Of a DNA stretch of 64,000 bases, positions 8,362 to 17,540 are shown piece after piece. Origin of the DNA: Carboxylicivirga mesophila (GTDB lineage Bacteria > Bacteroidota > Bacteroidia > Bacteroidales > Marinilabiliaceae); the NCBI RefSeq assembly GCF_018271975.1, contig NZ_JAGUCN010000004.1:124001-188000 (forward strand). Direction: 5' to 3'. The position numbers and the translations under genes are program-made. The notes under the pieces are model-generated. The model did no database searches, had not been told where the DNA came from, and worked only from the letters and a program-made list of their open reading frames with translations. Position 1 is the first letter of the stretch. The number at the start of each line of letters is the position of its first letter.

Positions 8362-10344
8362 ATGATAGAAAAATTCAATCAGAAAATCTCCCCTGCCGGG
8401 AAATTCAAGAATGAAGGTTATCACGATGATCCCTACCTACGGGCTTTAATTACAAAGCACGAGAAAATATCGACAAAGATATACGGTTCATCAACCGAGG
8501 GTTCAAAAGCTGTTGCTTCCGAAATAGCTTCCATTATTAAAATTAAAGAGCTTGAAGGAGGAAAATGTGTTTTAGGATTGGCAGTGGGCTCCGCACCAAG
8601 CGAAGTGTACTCTGAGTTGATTCGTTTGCACAAAGAAGATGGATTAAGCTTTAAAAATGTGATTGTTTTCAATGTGATGGAATATTACCCCATTGCACCT
8701 GAAGCATTGCAAAGCTTTAACAGAAATATACGTGAGAAATTCTTTAATCACGTAGATATACCGGAAGAGAACATAAACTACCTTGATAGTACCATTCCAC
8801 AGGAAAGGATCTATGAATTTTGCCATGCCTATGAAGAAAAGATTCAGAAGGTAGGTGGTATTGACATGCAGATTTTAGGAATTGGACGTACCGGGCATAT
8901 CGGTTTAAACGAACCGGGTTCATCAGGTAATTCATTAACGCGCATTGTGTCGCTTGATAATATAACACGTACCGAAGCAGCATCTGACTTTTTTGGTATT
9001 GATAATGCACCGCGCAAGGCTATTACAATGGGGGTTAAAACCATCTTAAATGCCAAACGAGTGCGTGTGTTAGCCTGGGGTGAAGGTAAAGCGGCTATCC
9101 TGAAAAAGACGATTGAAGGAAACATTACTGAAGAGATTCCGGCATCATTCCTGCAGCGTCACGAAAACTGCAAAATGATTGTGGATGAGGCGGCTGCAGC
9201 TGACCTGATTCGCGTGCAAACGCCATGGTTAATCGACAGTGTTGTGTGGGATGACCGTTTGATAAAAAAAGCCGTATTGTGGTTGTGTCAGAAGGTGAAT
9301 AAGCCTATTTTGAAACTGACTGACCGTGATTACAATGATAACGGGATGGGAGATATTCTGGCAGAACGTGGTTCGGCCTATCAGACCAATATCCGTATTT
9401 TTAATGAATTACAGCATACGATTACAGGCTGGCCGGGAGGTAAGCCAAATGCCGATGATACTAATCGTCCGGAACGTAAGACACCAGCTAAAAAGCGCGT
9501 GATTATCTTTAGCCCGCACCCTGATGATGATGTTATTTCGATGGGAGGAACCATGTTGCGACTGGTTGATCAAGGGCATGAGGTGCATGTTGCTTATCAG
9601 GTATCAGGTAGTATCGCTGTATCAGATGATGATGTGTTGCGTTACCTTGATTTTATTGGCGACTATACAACCGGTTTAACTGAAGACGACAAGAAAATAA
9701 GAGCTGAGCACGATAAAGTGCGTAAGTTTTTGGCTAATAAAAAGCCGGATCAGATTGATTTGCCTGAAGTGCGCCGCATTAAAGGTCTTATCAGGGTAGG
9801 AGAGGCAAAGGCAGGCTGTCGTTATGCCAAAGTAAAGGATGAAAATGTACACTTCCTGAACTTGCCATTTTACGAATCGGGTAGTGTGGAGAAGCACCCA
9901 ATGGGAAAAGCTGATGTGAAAATTGTGGCTGACCTGATTAAGGAGGTGAAACCGCATCAGATTTTTGCTGCCGGTGATTTATCCGATCCGCATGGAACAC
10001 ACCGTGTATGTCTGGATGCTATTTTCCAGGCCATTGATGTATTGAAGAAAGAAGAGTGGATGAAGGACTGCTGGGTGTGGTTGTATCGTGGTGCATGGCA
10101 CGAGTGGGAAATTCACAACATTGAAATGGCCGTACCAATTAGTCCTGATGAGTTAATGCGCAAGCGTAATGCTATTTTTAAGCACCAGTCACAGAAAGAT
10201 GGAGCTATGTTCCTGGGTGGTGACAATCGCGAGTTCTGGCAGCGTGCTGAGGACCGTAATCGTGGCACAGCTCAGTTATACAATGACCTCGGAATGGCCG
10301 AATATGAAGCTGTTGAAGCATTTGTACGGTACGAATTTTTGTAA
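8362..10344 (+). CDS. nagB: Glucosamine-6-phosphate deaminase-like protein fused to PIG-L deacetylase domain
   Basis: A 660-aa two-domain protein of the long Bacteroidota NagB type. Residues about 30-290 are the NagB sugar-phosphate isomerase fold, with LGLAVGSAPSEVY as phosphate loop and GHIGLNEPGSS as active-site loop. Residues about 375-610 are a PIG-L/LmbE zinc deacetylase, with HPDDD near 385 and DPHGTH near 547. By comparison with E. coli NagB from memory, His143 and Glu148 have counterparts (H179, E184), while catalytic Asp72 aligns with M106 and Asp141 with T177. The family name is kept, but deaminase activity of the first domain is uncertain. A role in amino-sugar phosphate use is the best guess. 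Confidence 0.85.
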   Translation: MIEKFNQKISPAGKFKNEGYHDDPYLRALITKHEKISTKIYGSSTEGSKAVASEIASIIKIKELEGGKCVLGLAVGSAPSEVYSELIRLHKEDGLSFKNVIVFNVMEYYPIAPEALQSFNRNIREKFFNHVDIPEENINYLDSTIPQERIYEFCHAYEEKIQKVGGIDMQILGIGRTGHIGLNEPGSSGNSLTRIVSLDNITRTEAASDFFGIDNAPRKAITMGVKTILNAKRVRVLAWGEGKAAILKKTIEGNITEEIPASFLQRHENCKMIVDEAAAADLIRVQTPWLIDSVVWDDRLIKKAVLWLCQKVNKPILKLTDRDYNDNGMGDILAERGSAYQTNIRIFNELQHTITGWPGGKPNADDTNRPERKTPAKKRVIIFSPHPDDDVISMGGTMLRLVDQGHEVHVAYQVSGSIAVSDDDVLRYLDFIGDYTTGLTEDDKKIRAEHDKVRKFLANKKPDQIDLPEVRRIKGLIRVGEAKAGCRYAKVKDENVHFLNLPFYESGSVEKHPMGKADVKIVADLIKEVKPHQIFAAGDLSDPHGTHRVCLDAIFQAIDVLKKEEWMKDCWVWLYRGAWHEWEIHNIEMAVPISPDELMRKRNAIFKHQSQKDGAMFLGGDNREFWQRAEDRNRGTAQLYNDLGMAEYEAVEAFVRYEFL

Positions 10345-10365
10345 GCAATTAAGCTCATAATATTT

Positions 10366-10396
10366 AAAGGTGTCTCAATGAGGCACCTTTTTTTTT
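10366..10396 (+). terminator. Intrinsic terminator after nagB-type gene
   Basis: An 11-bp stem (AAAGGTGTCTC / GAGGCACCTTT, one G-U pair) with loop AAT, followed by a run of T. Confidence 0.9.
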
Positions 10397-10399
10397 GAC

Positions 10400-10431
10400 A
10401 AAAAAAGAGCAACTGCTCAGCAATTGCTCTT
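10400..10431 (-). terminator. Intrinsic terminator after fprA-type gene
   Basis: Read on the minus strand, AAGAGCAA...TTGCTCTT forms the outer stem, with an inner TGC-TCA-GCA extension, followed by seven T. It lies back to back with the terminator of the convergent nagB-type gene. Confidence 0.88.
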
Positions 10432-10457
10432 CCTCTTCAGAATTTATTGTTCTAATA

Positions 10458-11654
10458 CTACCTGTCTGCCTTAAGTTTTTCAGCCATTGCAACTCCTAAT
10501 TGCCAGCAGGCTTCGTACTTGTCTTCTTTTAATGCGTGTTTTTCTTCCACGGCCTCTGCTACTTCTTCCCACTTCAGGGTTTCGCCAATCTCGCGCAATT
10601 TCTTAACCGATGCGCCAGCCCATGTAAATGAACCTAGGACACCAAAATAGTGGTTGGTAACACCCATGTGCTCCAGTTTCAGAGCAAGAGCTTCCATATT
10701 TGGATGTAATTCATTACTATAAGTAGGACTTCCCAGGATTAAACCTTTGAACTTAAAGATGTCTGAAATAATGTACGAAGGATGTGTTTTGCTAACATCG
10801 TAAACACGCACGTTTTTAATGCCGCTTTCAGTAATAGCCCGAGCAGTTACTTCAGCCATTTCTTCTGTATTACCATACATTGAAGCATAGGCTACAACAA
10901 CACCTTCTTCGCCTTCGTACTTGCTCCATTTATCGTACATGTCAATCATGCGGCCAATGTTTTCTCTGTAGATTGGACCGTGCGAAGGTGCTACCATTTT
11001 AATATCAAGACCACCCAGCTTTTGCAAGGCTTTTTGAACCGGATTACCATATTTACCTACTATATTTGAGTAGTAGCGACGCATCTCATCAATATAATGC
11101 TCAAAATCCAGCTCATCATCAAAAATGCCGCCATCCAATGTGCCAAAGCTACCGAAGGCATCAGATGAGAAGAGTATCTTGTTGGTTTCTTCAAAACAAA
11201 CCATCGACTCGGGCCAGTGTACCATTGGTACAGTGTAAAAGGTTAGCTTACGTTTACCGAGGTCAATTGTGTCGCCTTCTTTCACTAACTCAAAGTTACC
11301 TGTGATACCATAGTAACCTTCAATCATTGGAACTGTTTTTTTGTTTCCAACAATTTTCATCTCAGGATATAGTTCCGTCAAAATTCGAATGGCTCCGGAG
11401 TGATCTGGTTCCATGTGGTTAACCACCAGGTAATCCACTGGACGTCCATTGAGGATCGCTCTTACTTTAGCAATCCATTTCTCAAAATGACCTGCTTCAA
11501 CAGTGTCAACAATAGCCACTTTTTCGTCTGCTATAACATATGAGTTATAGGAAACTCCACGATCGAGCGGCCACATATTTTCAAATAAGTTGGTGCGGCG
11601 ATCGTTGACTCCCACATAAAAAATATCTTCCGAAAGATTTACCGGTCTATACAT
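10458..11654 (-). CDS. Flavodiiron protein (A-type flavoprotein, FprA family)
   Basis: A 398-aa cytoplasmic diiron flavoprotein that reduces O2 to water (or NO to N2O) in anaerobes. The N-terminal metallo-beta-lactamase-like domain holds the diiron ligands: H-x-E-x-D in NHMEPDHSG, His in PMVHWPES, Asp in LFSSDAFG and His in APSHGPIY. The flavodoxin domain starts near residue 252 with AYASMYGNTEEMAE as FMN phosphate loop. No rubredoxin domain is fused, so an external electron donor is needed. It probably protects ferredoxin-dependent enzymes such as IorAB from oxygen. Family assignment is firm; O2 versus NO preference is not visible. Confidence 0.94.
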   Translation of the reverse strand: MYRPVNLSEDIFYVGVNDRRTNLFENMWPLDRGVSYNSYVIADEKVAIVDTVEAGHFEKWIAKVRAILNGRPVDYLVVNHMEPDHSGAIRILTELYPEMKIVGNKKTVPMIEGYYGITGNFELVKEGDTIDLGKRKLTFYTVPMVHWPESMVCFEETNKILFSSDAFGSFGTLDGGIFDDELDFEHYIDEMRRYYSNIVGKYGNPVQKALQKLGGLDIKMVAPSHGPIYRENIGRMIDMYDKWSKYEGEEGVVVAYASMYGNTEEMAEVTARAITESGIKNVRVYDVSKTHPSYIISDIFKFKGLILGSPTYSNELHPNMEALALKLEHMGVTNHYFGVLGSFTWAGASVKKLREIGETLKWEEVAEAVEEKHALKEDKYEACWQLGVAMAEKLKADR

Positions 11655-11776
11655 TTCTTGTCTGGTTTATATTGTATGTAATTTATTTCGGTATTTGAAT
11701 GCGCAAAAATAGGAAAAAGTTAGCGAGTAGAAAGAATAAAAATCATCTTATATCCTGACTAATAATTGATGTGTGC

Positions 11777-11804
11777 AAAAAAGCCGGAACAGGAGTACCG
11801 GCTT
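11777..11804 (-). terminator. Intrinsic terminator after the SPOR lipoprotein gene
   Basis: AAGCCGG and CCGGCTT form a 7-bp stem with a 10-base loop. On the minus strand it is followed by six T. Confidence 0.8.
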
Positions 11805-11825
11805 AAATTAATACTTTAGTTTAAA

Positions 11826-12278
11826 TTATGAGCGACGAATCAACAACCACACATCGTCATATTTATCGTATTTGCTGCGTATGGCGCTGATGCGTTCGCG
11901 TGCAGGCATCTCTTCATTATACGCCGAAACGGATACTCTGTACAAGCCATTTTCATTCTCGAGCAATACGGGCAGGAACCCTTCTCCTGACAGTTGTTTT
12001 TTATAGCTTTGCGCATTTTCTAATACCCTGAATGAACCAATAATAACGTAGTATTTAAATACTTCAGTTTCTGGCTCATCAACTACCTTTACTTTTTCTT
12101 CTTTAACCACAATTTTGTCGGTCTTAGGAGCAGGCTTTTCTTTTACTACAGGAGTGGTTTCTTCCTGTACATAAGGGCTGTCGCTATCATCAAAGCTGGA
12201 TGACCCATTATTAAGCGATGCGCATGATACAACTACAATTGAAAGTACGGTTAGTGTTAAGATTTTAAATTGCTGCAT
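11826..12278 (-). CDS. SPOR domain lipoprotein
   Basis: A 150-aa lipoprotein. The signal peptide ends in the lipobox VVSC (Cys near residue 19), so it should be lipidated and held at the outer membrane. A low-complexity Pro/Glu/Lys linker (about 38-68) follows, then a SPOR domain (about 72-148) beginning YYVIIGSFRVLENAQ and ending YDDVWLLIR. SPOR domains bind peptidoglycan stripped of stem peptides at division sites. It lies 20 bases after the TetR-like gene and may be co-transcribed with it. The domain call is secure; the specific role is inferred. Confidence 0.88.
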   Translation of the reverse strand: MQQFKILTLTVLSIVVVSCASLNNGSSSFDDSDSPYVQEETTPVVKEKPAPKTDKIVVKEEKVKVVDEPETEVFKYYVIIGSFRVLENAQSYKKQLSGEGFLPVLLENENGLYRVSVSAYNEEMPARERISAIRSKYDKYDDVWLLIRRS

Positions 12279-12298
12279 ATGTTTATAGTTTATTGTTA

Positions 12299-12931
12299 TT
12301 ATCTGTTAGCAAAGCTAATGGCTTCATAAAACTGTTTCCTTTTACGAAAATAGTTCCAATTTTCTTCTGTAGCTACTTCTTGCAGATAATCTTCAAAAAT
12401 GTTGCTAAAAATATTGGCAAATGTAAAGTGTTCAGATTTTAAATAATCCATCGAATGTATAGCTTTAATACGGGCTATATATTTTTCGATAATTTTTGAC
12501 TTATTAAGATCGTTCCTGTATTCGCCATTCAAGATACCTTTTTCGAGATTATCACTTAAGCGTTTTTCAATAAAATCAATAATTTGGTTCTGATAAGAAT
12601 GATATAATTCAGGATTCATTTTTGCGATGAATACATATTTAGCTGGCGATAGCTGACCAAAGCGTTCATATATCTCCTGGCCGCTGATGACCATACTGTC
12701 AATGGCACTTTCTGATTCATATTTTTCAAAATCGAGAACTTCAGATATTACAAGGTTTTTAAAATCAAGAATCTGCTTAATCAGGCTATCGGGCGTTGGT
12801 GCCCACCGTGTAATGTCAGTTAGTTGATAGCCCAATGCTTTGCATACTTCTGCCAGGTTGATTTTTTCGCTCTGATGTGAGTGTAAATAATCGCGTAGTT
12901 GAATAATAAGCAACCGTTGATCCTGTTTCAT
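12299..12931 (-). CDS. TetR-like transcriptional regulator
   Basis: A 210-aa protein from the preferred start MKQDQRLL; an in-frame ATG six codons upstream (12949) is possible. The N-terminal 55 residues form a helix-turn-helix-like segment (LAEVCKALGY...RWAPTPDSLIKQIL) matching TetR in position. The rest is all-helical with the EKYIARIKAIH and FANIFSNIFEDYL pattern seen in Bacteroidota TetR regulators. The HTH is divergent, so the call is moderate. Two 13-base direct repeats sit just upstream and could be its operator. It precedes the SPOR lipoprotein gene by 20 bases. The ligand is unknown. Confidence 0.6.
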   Translation of the reverse strand: MKQDQRLLIIQLRDYLHSHQSEKINLAEVCKALGYQLTDITRWAPTPDSLIKQILDFKNLVISEVLDFEKYESESAIDSMVISGQEIYERFGQLSPAKYVFIAKMNPELYHSYQNQIIDFIEKRLSDNLEKGILNGEYRNDLNKSKIIEKYIARIKAIHSMDYLKSEHFTFANIFSNIFEDYLQEVATEENWNYFRKRKQFYEAISFANR

Positions 12932-12963
12932 CGCGCAAGATTTTAACATATTTACAATGCACT

Positions 12964-13004
12964 ATCAAATTAGGCATTTTTGCCATAAAAAATCAAATTA
13001 TGCA
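12964..13004. repeat. Pair of 13-base direct repeats upstream of the TetR-like gene
   Basis: ATCAAATTAGGCA (12964-12976) and ATCAAATTATGCA (12992-13004) differ at one base, with starts 28 bases apart. They lie in the only non-coding gap before the regulator gene. Binding sites for a regulator or paired promoter elements are possible readings. Confidence 0.5.
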
Positions 13005-13045
13005 TCAGTGCTTTTGCTGAAAACCAGAAGATTTGAACATTTAGG

Positions 13046-14113
13046 TTACCTGTAAATTCGTTGTTGATTAAGGGCCCGTTGAAACTTAGCTGCGTTTATA
13101 TTGTGTTGTTTCAGTGTTTTAGCAAAATTATGATAGCCCGAGAAATCTTCTTTGGCGCACATATACAAGTATTGGTGCTGAGTATAATTCAAAACGGCTT
13201 CAATACCAGACACTGAAGGGATACGTATTGGGCCGGGAGGTAAACCAGCATACAAATAGGTGTTATAAGGTGAATCTGTTGCTAAATCTTTTGTAAGCAC
13301 ACGCTGTATAGTGAAATCACCAATGGCATATTTAATGGTAGGATCAGCCTGAAGACGAATGTTCTTTTTTAATCGGTTGATGTACAGGCCTGCTACCTTT
13401 GGCTTTTCATCTTGTTTAATTGTTTCTTCATCCACAATTGCAGCCAGGGTACTCACTTCCAGTGGTGTTAAACCGGCAGCCTTTGCCTTACTGCGTCTGC
13501 TTGCCGTCCAGAATTTCTCATACTCATTATGCATTCTGTCAATGAACTTCTCAGGTGATGTGTTCCACCAGAATTCGTATGTGTTGGGAATAAAAAGTGC
13601 TGGACTTGTAGCTTTATTAAATCCCAAATCCTTAATGAGTTCTTCATTAGTAAGAGCCTCTAAGAATGCAGTGCTATCGGCTTCGAGGTATTGGCTGATT
13701 TTACCTGCCAGTTCAGGCATGGTTCTGATGTTATTAAACGTTACTTTAACTGCAGATTGGTTACCCGAGCGTAAGGTATTTACCAAATCGTTATTTGACC
13801 AGTTATTCACCAACTTGTACCTGCCAGGTTTAATAGTGGTGTAGTTTTTCTTTTGAGCAACCCATTTAAAGGCGTCAACATCTTTTATGTAAGCGCCGTC
13901 TTCCAGTGCAACGATTACATCCTCAAAATCGGCACCGGTAGGAATGTAAAAAAATTCCTGCCCACCTTTAATGGTTACGTTGGGTTCAAAAATCTTATTG
14001 TAGAAAGAGCGTCCGATTAACACAGCTGCAATGATAACAATAAGCAGCATGTAAAATAGACGCAATAATGATTTATTTGGACGAGCTTTTTTGCTTTGTT
14101 GTTTAATAGCCAT
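13046..14113 (-). CDS. mltG: Endolytic murein transglycosylase MltG
   Basis: A 355-aa YceG-like inner-membrane protein that cleaves nascent glycan strands and so sets their length. One transmembrane helix (about residues 17-37, LFYMLLIVIIAAVLIG) follows a basic cytoplasmic tail. The YceG domain contains the catalytic glutamate in AAIVDEETIKQDEKP (near residue 228) and the family motifs LQADPTIKYA and NTYLYAGLPPGPI. It lies 33 bases downstream of murB on the same strand, so the two peptidoglycan genes probably form one transcript. Confidence 0.95.
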   Translation of the reverse strand: MAIKQQSKKARPNKSLLRLFYMLLIVIIAAVLIGRSFYNKIFEPNVTIKGGQEFFYIPTGADFEDVIVALEDGAYIKDVDAFKWVAQKKNYTTIKPGRYKLVNNWSNNDLVNTLRSGNQSAVKVTFNNIRTMPELAGKISQYLEADSTAFLEALTNEELIKDLGFNKATSPALFIPNTYEFWWNTSPEKFIDRMHNEYEKFWTASRRSKAKAAGLTPLEVSTLAAIVDEETIKQDEKPKVAGLYINRLKKNIRLQADPTIKYAIGDFTIQRVLTKDLATDSPYNTYLYAGLPPGPIRIPSVSGIEAVLNYTQHQYLYMCAKEDFSGYHNFAKTLKQHNINAAKFQRALNQQRIYR

Positions 14114-14146
14114 AACTAATGCTTAAGAGTTTTTATTTATCAGCCA

Positions 14147-15160
14147 TCAAATAATATTGACTTCGGGCTCAATTGATATCCCGAATTTATTGTTAACATC
14201 TTGCATAATTGTATGGGCCAGTTCTAGCATATCTTTACCAGTGGCACCTCCTTTATTAACGAGCACAAGTGCTTGTTTGTTATGAACAGCTGCTTTGCCT
14301 AAGGCTTTACCTTTCCAGCCTGCTTGTTCAATAAGCCAACCAGCAGGTACTTTAATGAGATCGTGCGCTACCTGGTAAGATGGAACTGAACTGTGCTGTT
14401 CCTGCAAAGTGGCAAACTGTTCTTTACTGATTACCGGATTCTTAAAAAATGAACCGGCATTACCCAGTTCTTCCGGTTCGGGCAGTTTACTTTTGCGAAT
14501 ATCAATAATGGCTGTTCGTACATTCTGCAATGTTATTTTTCCCATTTTTCCAACCTGTTCTTTTATGGGGCCATAACTTAGATTGTAGCTTTCAGTTTTA
14601 TTTAGTTTAAACACCACTGATGTTATAACGGTTTTATTTTTAAGTTCACCTTTGAAGATACTCTGTCTGTAGGCAAACTGGCAAGCTTCTGCACTGAGAG
14701 AAAAAGCCTCATTATTTTCAATGAAAATGCCGTTAACCTGTTCAATGCAGTCTTTTACTTCAGTACCATAGGCTCCAATGTTTTGAACTGGAGAGGCGCC
14801 CACATTGCCTGGAATGTAGGAAAGATTCTCAAGTCCAAACCAATTATTGTTGACACAGTGTTCCACTAGTTCGTCCCATACTACGCCAGCTTGCACATCC
14901 AACCATATGTGTTTATCGTTTTCTTTGAGTATACTGATTTCTTTCATAGCAGGATGAATGACGATGCCATTAAAGTTGTTGCTAAACAAGATGTTGCTGC
15001 CACCACCCAAAATCAGATATGCCTGAGGATGATTCTTGAGGTAAGATAAAGCATCTTGCAGCTGTTCATTTGTATGGCATGAGATGAAACTTTTGCAAGA
15101 TACCTCAAAACCAAAGGTATTGTACGACTTGAGGTTAAAGTTTTCTTGAGTCTGAATCAT
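14147..15160 (-). CDS. murB: UDP-N-acetylmuramate dehydrogenase MurB
   Basis: A 337-aa flavoenzyme that reduces UDP-GlcNAc-enolpyruvate to UDP-MurNAc with NADPH in the cytoplasm. Features are the FAD loop GGGSNILFSN (about residue 50-60), NVGASPVQNIGAYG, the tyrosine-containing FAYRQSIFK of the type I (E. coli-like) enzyme, the catalytic serine in NAGSFFKNP and the C-terminal glutamate in EPEVNII. Length matches type I MurB. It is first of a likely murB-mltG transcript. Confidence 0.97.
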   Translation of the reverse strand: MIQTQENFNLKSYNTFGFEVSCKSFISCHTNEQLQDALSYLKNHPQAYLILGGGSNILFSNNFNGIVIHPAMKEISILKENDKHIWLDVQAGVVWDELVEHCVNNNWFGLENLSYIPGNVGASPVQNIGAYGTEVKDCIEQVNGIFIENNEAFSLSAEACQFAYRQSIFKGELKNKTVITSVVFKLNKTESYNLSYGPIKEQVGKMGKITLQNVRTAIIDIRKSKLPEPEELGNAGSFFKNPVISKEQFATLQEQHSSVPSYQVAHDLIKVPAGWLIEQAGWKGKALGKAAVHNKQALVLVNKGGATGKDMLELAHTIMQDVNNKFGISIEPEVNII

Positions 15161-15230
15161 ATGTTTCCAGTTGAACAGGCAAAGATAAAAGAATATGCCA
15201 TAAGGAATCGCAGGGTTATTTGAAATTACG

Positions 15231-15258
15231 AAAAAAGGGAAAGCTCCTGCCTTCCCTT
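15231..15258 (-). terminator. Intrinsic terminator after the CZB chemoreceptor gene
   Basis: AAGGGAAAGC, loop TCCT, GCCTTCCCTT form a stem with one mismatch. On the minus strand six T follow. Confidence 0.75.
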
Positions 15259-15279
15259 ATTAACTTGGTCATTGTATGT

Positions 15280-17289
15280 CTACATACTTACATATTCACT
15301 TTCGTCCACCATCTCTTCAAACTCAATATAGGCTTGTTTTTTATTCGTATCAGTATTTTCGGATGGGGGGTGGTTGTTTTCAAAGGATTTGTATTCTGTC
15401 TGTTCGGTTTCTTTTACCTTAAAAAACTTCACCATACTATCCAGTTCAGCAGCCTGACTTGATAGTTCTTCAGAGCTTCCTGCCATTTCTTCAGCCGAAG
15501 TGGCATTCTGCTGGGTTACCATGCTGAATTGGTGTATAGCTGCATTCACTTGGTTAACACCCTGCTCTTGTTCCAGACTGGCACTTGCAATTTCCTGCAC
15601 CAAATGGGAGGTGTTGTTAATATCAGGTATAATTTCTTTCAAAAGGTTATTTGAGCTTTCCGATATTTGAGCGCCCTCTTTAGCCAGTTCAACAATCGCA
15701 CTGGCAGCTTCTTTACTTTTTTCAGCCAGCTTCCTTATTTCGTTGGCTACAACTGTAAATCCTTTACCGCTTTCACCTGCTCTGGCGGCTTCAACAGCTG
15801 CATTAAGGGCTAATATATTTGTTTGCTGTGCTATTTCAACAATCACTTTTATTTTAGAGTTGATATTCGCCGAGGCCTCCACACTGTTAGCCGATGCGCT
15901 GGCCACATTATTAATAGAGTTGGCTGCTCGCTGTGATACTCGCATGGCTTCATGGGCATGCTCCGAATTTTGTTGGATATTGGCAGTCATTTCTTCCATT
16001 GATGAAGAAATTTCCTCGGCGGAGGCTGCTTGTTCATTTACGCCGCTGGATATTTGCTGAGCTCCGGCCGTAAGTTGTTGACTGGCCACCGCCAAATTAT
16101 CTGAGCCGGTTTTAATATTTGAGATGATATTATTTAGTTGAGTTGCCATGTTTAGCAGTGCGCTGGCCAATTGGCCTATTTCGTCCTTTTGGTTAATGTC
16201 TACTTTGGCTGTTAAGTCACCATCAGCTACCTCATTGGCAAATCGAAGTGATTTTTTAATGGGTTTAACCAGGTTGTCGGTAATGAAGAAGGCCAATATT
16301 GTAGCCAATACAACCGCTATTATAATAAAAATGATAACAATGGTTTGTGTACCCTGAGCTTTGTCTAGCATCACCTTGTCGGTAAGAATATGCTTTTTTG
16401 ATTCATCTATTGCCATATTAAATAATTGTCCCATGGTTTCCAGATGGGCCATGGTTTCGTGCTGATAGATATAATTGGCTTTATCCATTCCTTCCAGGTG
16501 TTGAGCACTCCAATTACCAAGTTCCACCAGCTCTGCCAGCACATTTTCAGTATTCTTCCTTATGGTAGAATTGAAGTATTTGCGGGCTGCTTCGTTATCA
16601 CCTTTTCGTTGCATTGATTCGGCCACATAAACACTGGTGTGCAATTTCTCGTGCTTTTCAATAATCTGATTGATGAATGTTTGTATATCAGGATTTTGCT
16701 CCACTAATCTTTGTAAATCTTCTGAGTTCAGCCATTTGCCAAAGTTGCATTGGGCCGGATCTTTGTTGACATTAATTACTTTGCTGTTGGAGATAAAAAT
16801 CGCATCCTTCACCTTATTCATCCAATTGATATGGTCTAGTTCCGCCTGCTTTAACTGCAATGACAGGTGCCAATCCATCTGCTTGAATTCTTCCTGTAAT
16901 TTAATAGCGGAGGCATGCAGGTGTTTGTGAGGTTCTTCAAATTCATCAAATAAAGGCCTTAACTCGGGTGCCAATTCTTGTGCCTTTTCTCTGCCTTCGC
17001 CATAATACCACTGACCAAAGGCACACAGATGATGATCAGTTTGCACACTTAATTCTGTTACTTCGTTATCCGTTAATAAACGGTTCACTTCTTTCGCCCA
17101 AATTAGATGGTCAACATACTTACCTTCTAAATCGCTTCTTAGTTTGTTACCATCAATTGTTTCCGATGCATTATCAACAATGCCATTAATGCCAAAAATA
17201 GCCCACAAACCGGTGGCTAGCAATAATGAAATAATAACACTGAAAGCAAGAAAAAACTTTCTACTCAGTTTTAAGTCAATCCATTTCAT
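15280..17289 (-). CDS. Methyl-accepting chemotaxis protein with two predicted periplasmic CZB domains
   Basis: A 669-aa chemoreceptor. TM1 spans about residues 12-34 and TM2 about 315-338 ([20 protein letters not shown]). The sensor region between them contains two CZB zinc-binding modules. Module 1 has H61, C89 in CAFGQW, and H121/H125. Module 2 has H153, C181 in CNFGKW, and H213/H217. Both keep a full 3-His/1-Cys set. A HAMP domain (about 340-392) and an MA signalling domain follow, with the hairpin tip [22 protein letters not shown] split over EIAQQTNIL and AAVEAARAG. No CheR-binding pentapeptide is seen at the C-terminus. CZB senses zinc or oxidants such as HOCl in characterised proteins. 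No che operon is in the window. Confidence 0.92.
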   Translation of the reverse strand: MKWIDLKLSRKFFLAFSVIISLLLATGLWAIFGINGIVDNASETIDGNKLRSDLEGKYVDHLIWAKEVNRLLTDNEVTELSVQTDHHLCAFGQWYYGEGREKAQELAPELRPLFDEFEEPHKHLHASAIKLQEEFKQMDWHLSLQLKQAELDHINWMNKVKDAIFISNSKVINVNKDPAQCNFGKWLNSEDLQRLVEQNPDIQTFINQIIEKHEKLHTSVYVAESMQRKGDNEAARKYFNSTIRKNTENVLAELVELGNWSAQHLEGMDKANYIYQHETMAHLETMGQLFNMAIDESKKHILTDKVMLDKAQGTQTIVIIFIIIAVVLATILAFFITDNLVKPIKKSLRFANEVADGDLTAKVDINQKDEIGQLASALLNMATQLNNIISNIKTGSDNLAVASQQLTAGAQQISSGVNEQAASAEEISSSMEEMTANIQQNSEHAHEAMRVSQRAANSINNVASASANSVEASANINSKIKVIVEIAQQTNILALNAAVEAARAGESGKGFTVVANEIRKLAEKSKEAASAIVELAKEGAQISESSNNLLKEIIPDINNTSHLVQEIASASLEQEQGVNQVNAAIHQFSMVTQQNATSAEEMAGSSEELSSQAAELDSMVKFFKVKETEQTEYKSFENNHPPSENTDTNKKQAYIEFEEMVDESEYVSM

Positions 17290-17540
17290 AGATGTAGTTT
17301 TTCGTTCTGCTTCCTGACTCTCACATTCCCGCAGCTATAATACGGAAATATACGTAGTATGGCCATTTTTTTTGACGAAAAGAAAATAATCTAATGCAAA
17401 TACAGATATTAGAATAGATATCTTTTCAACAGGAGGAGGAAGTGGGGTATAGATAATAGAATTGTAATCTTTCACATCTTTTTTGTTTTGTTTAATAATT
17501 CTGGTATGCCTCTTGAAGAGATGCTAATAAACAGAATAGC

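Noticed and set aside
13359-13844. 161-codon open frame on the plus strand
   Set aside because: It lies wholly antisense to mltG, whose protein is complete and full of family motifs. Its own translation has no recognisable domain.
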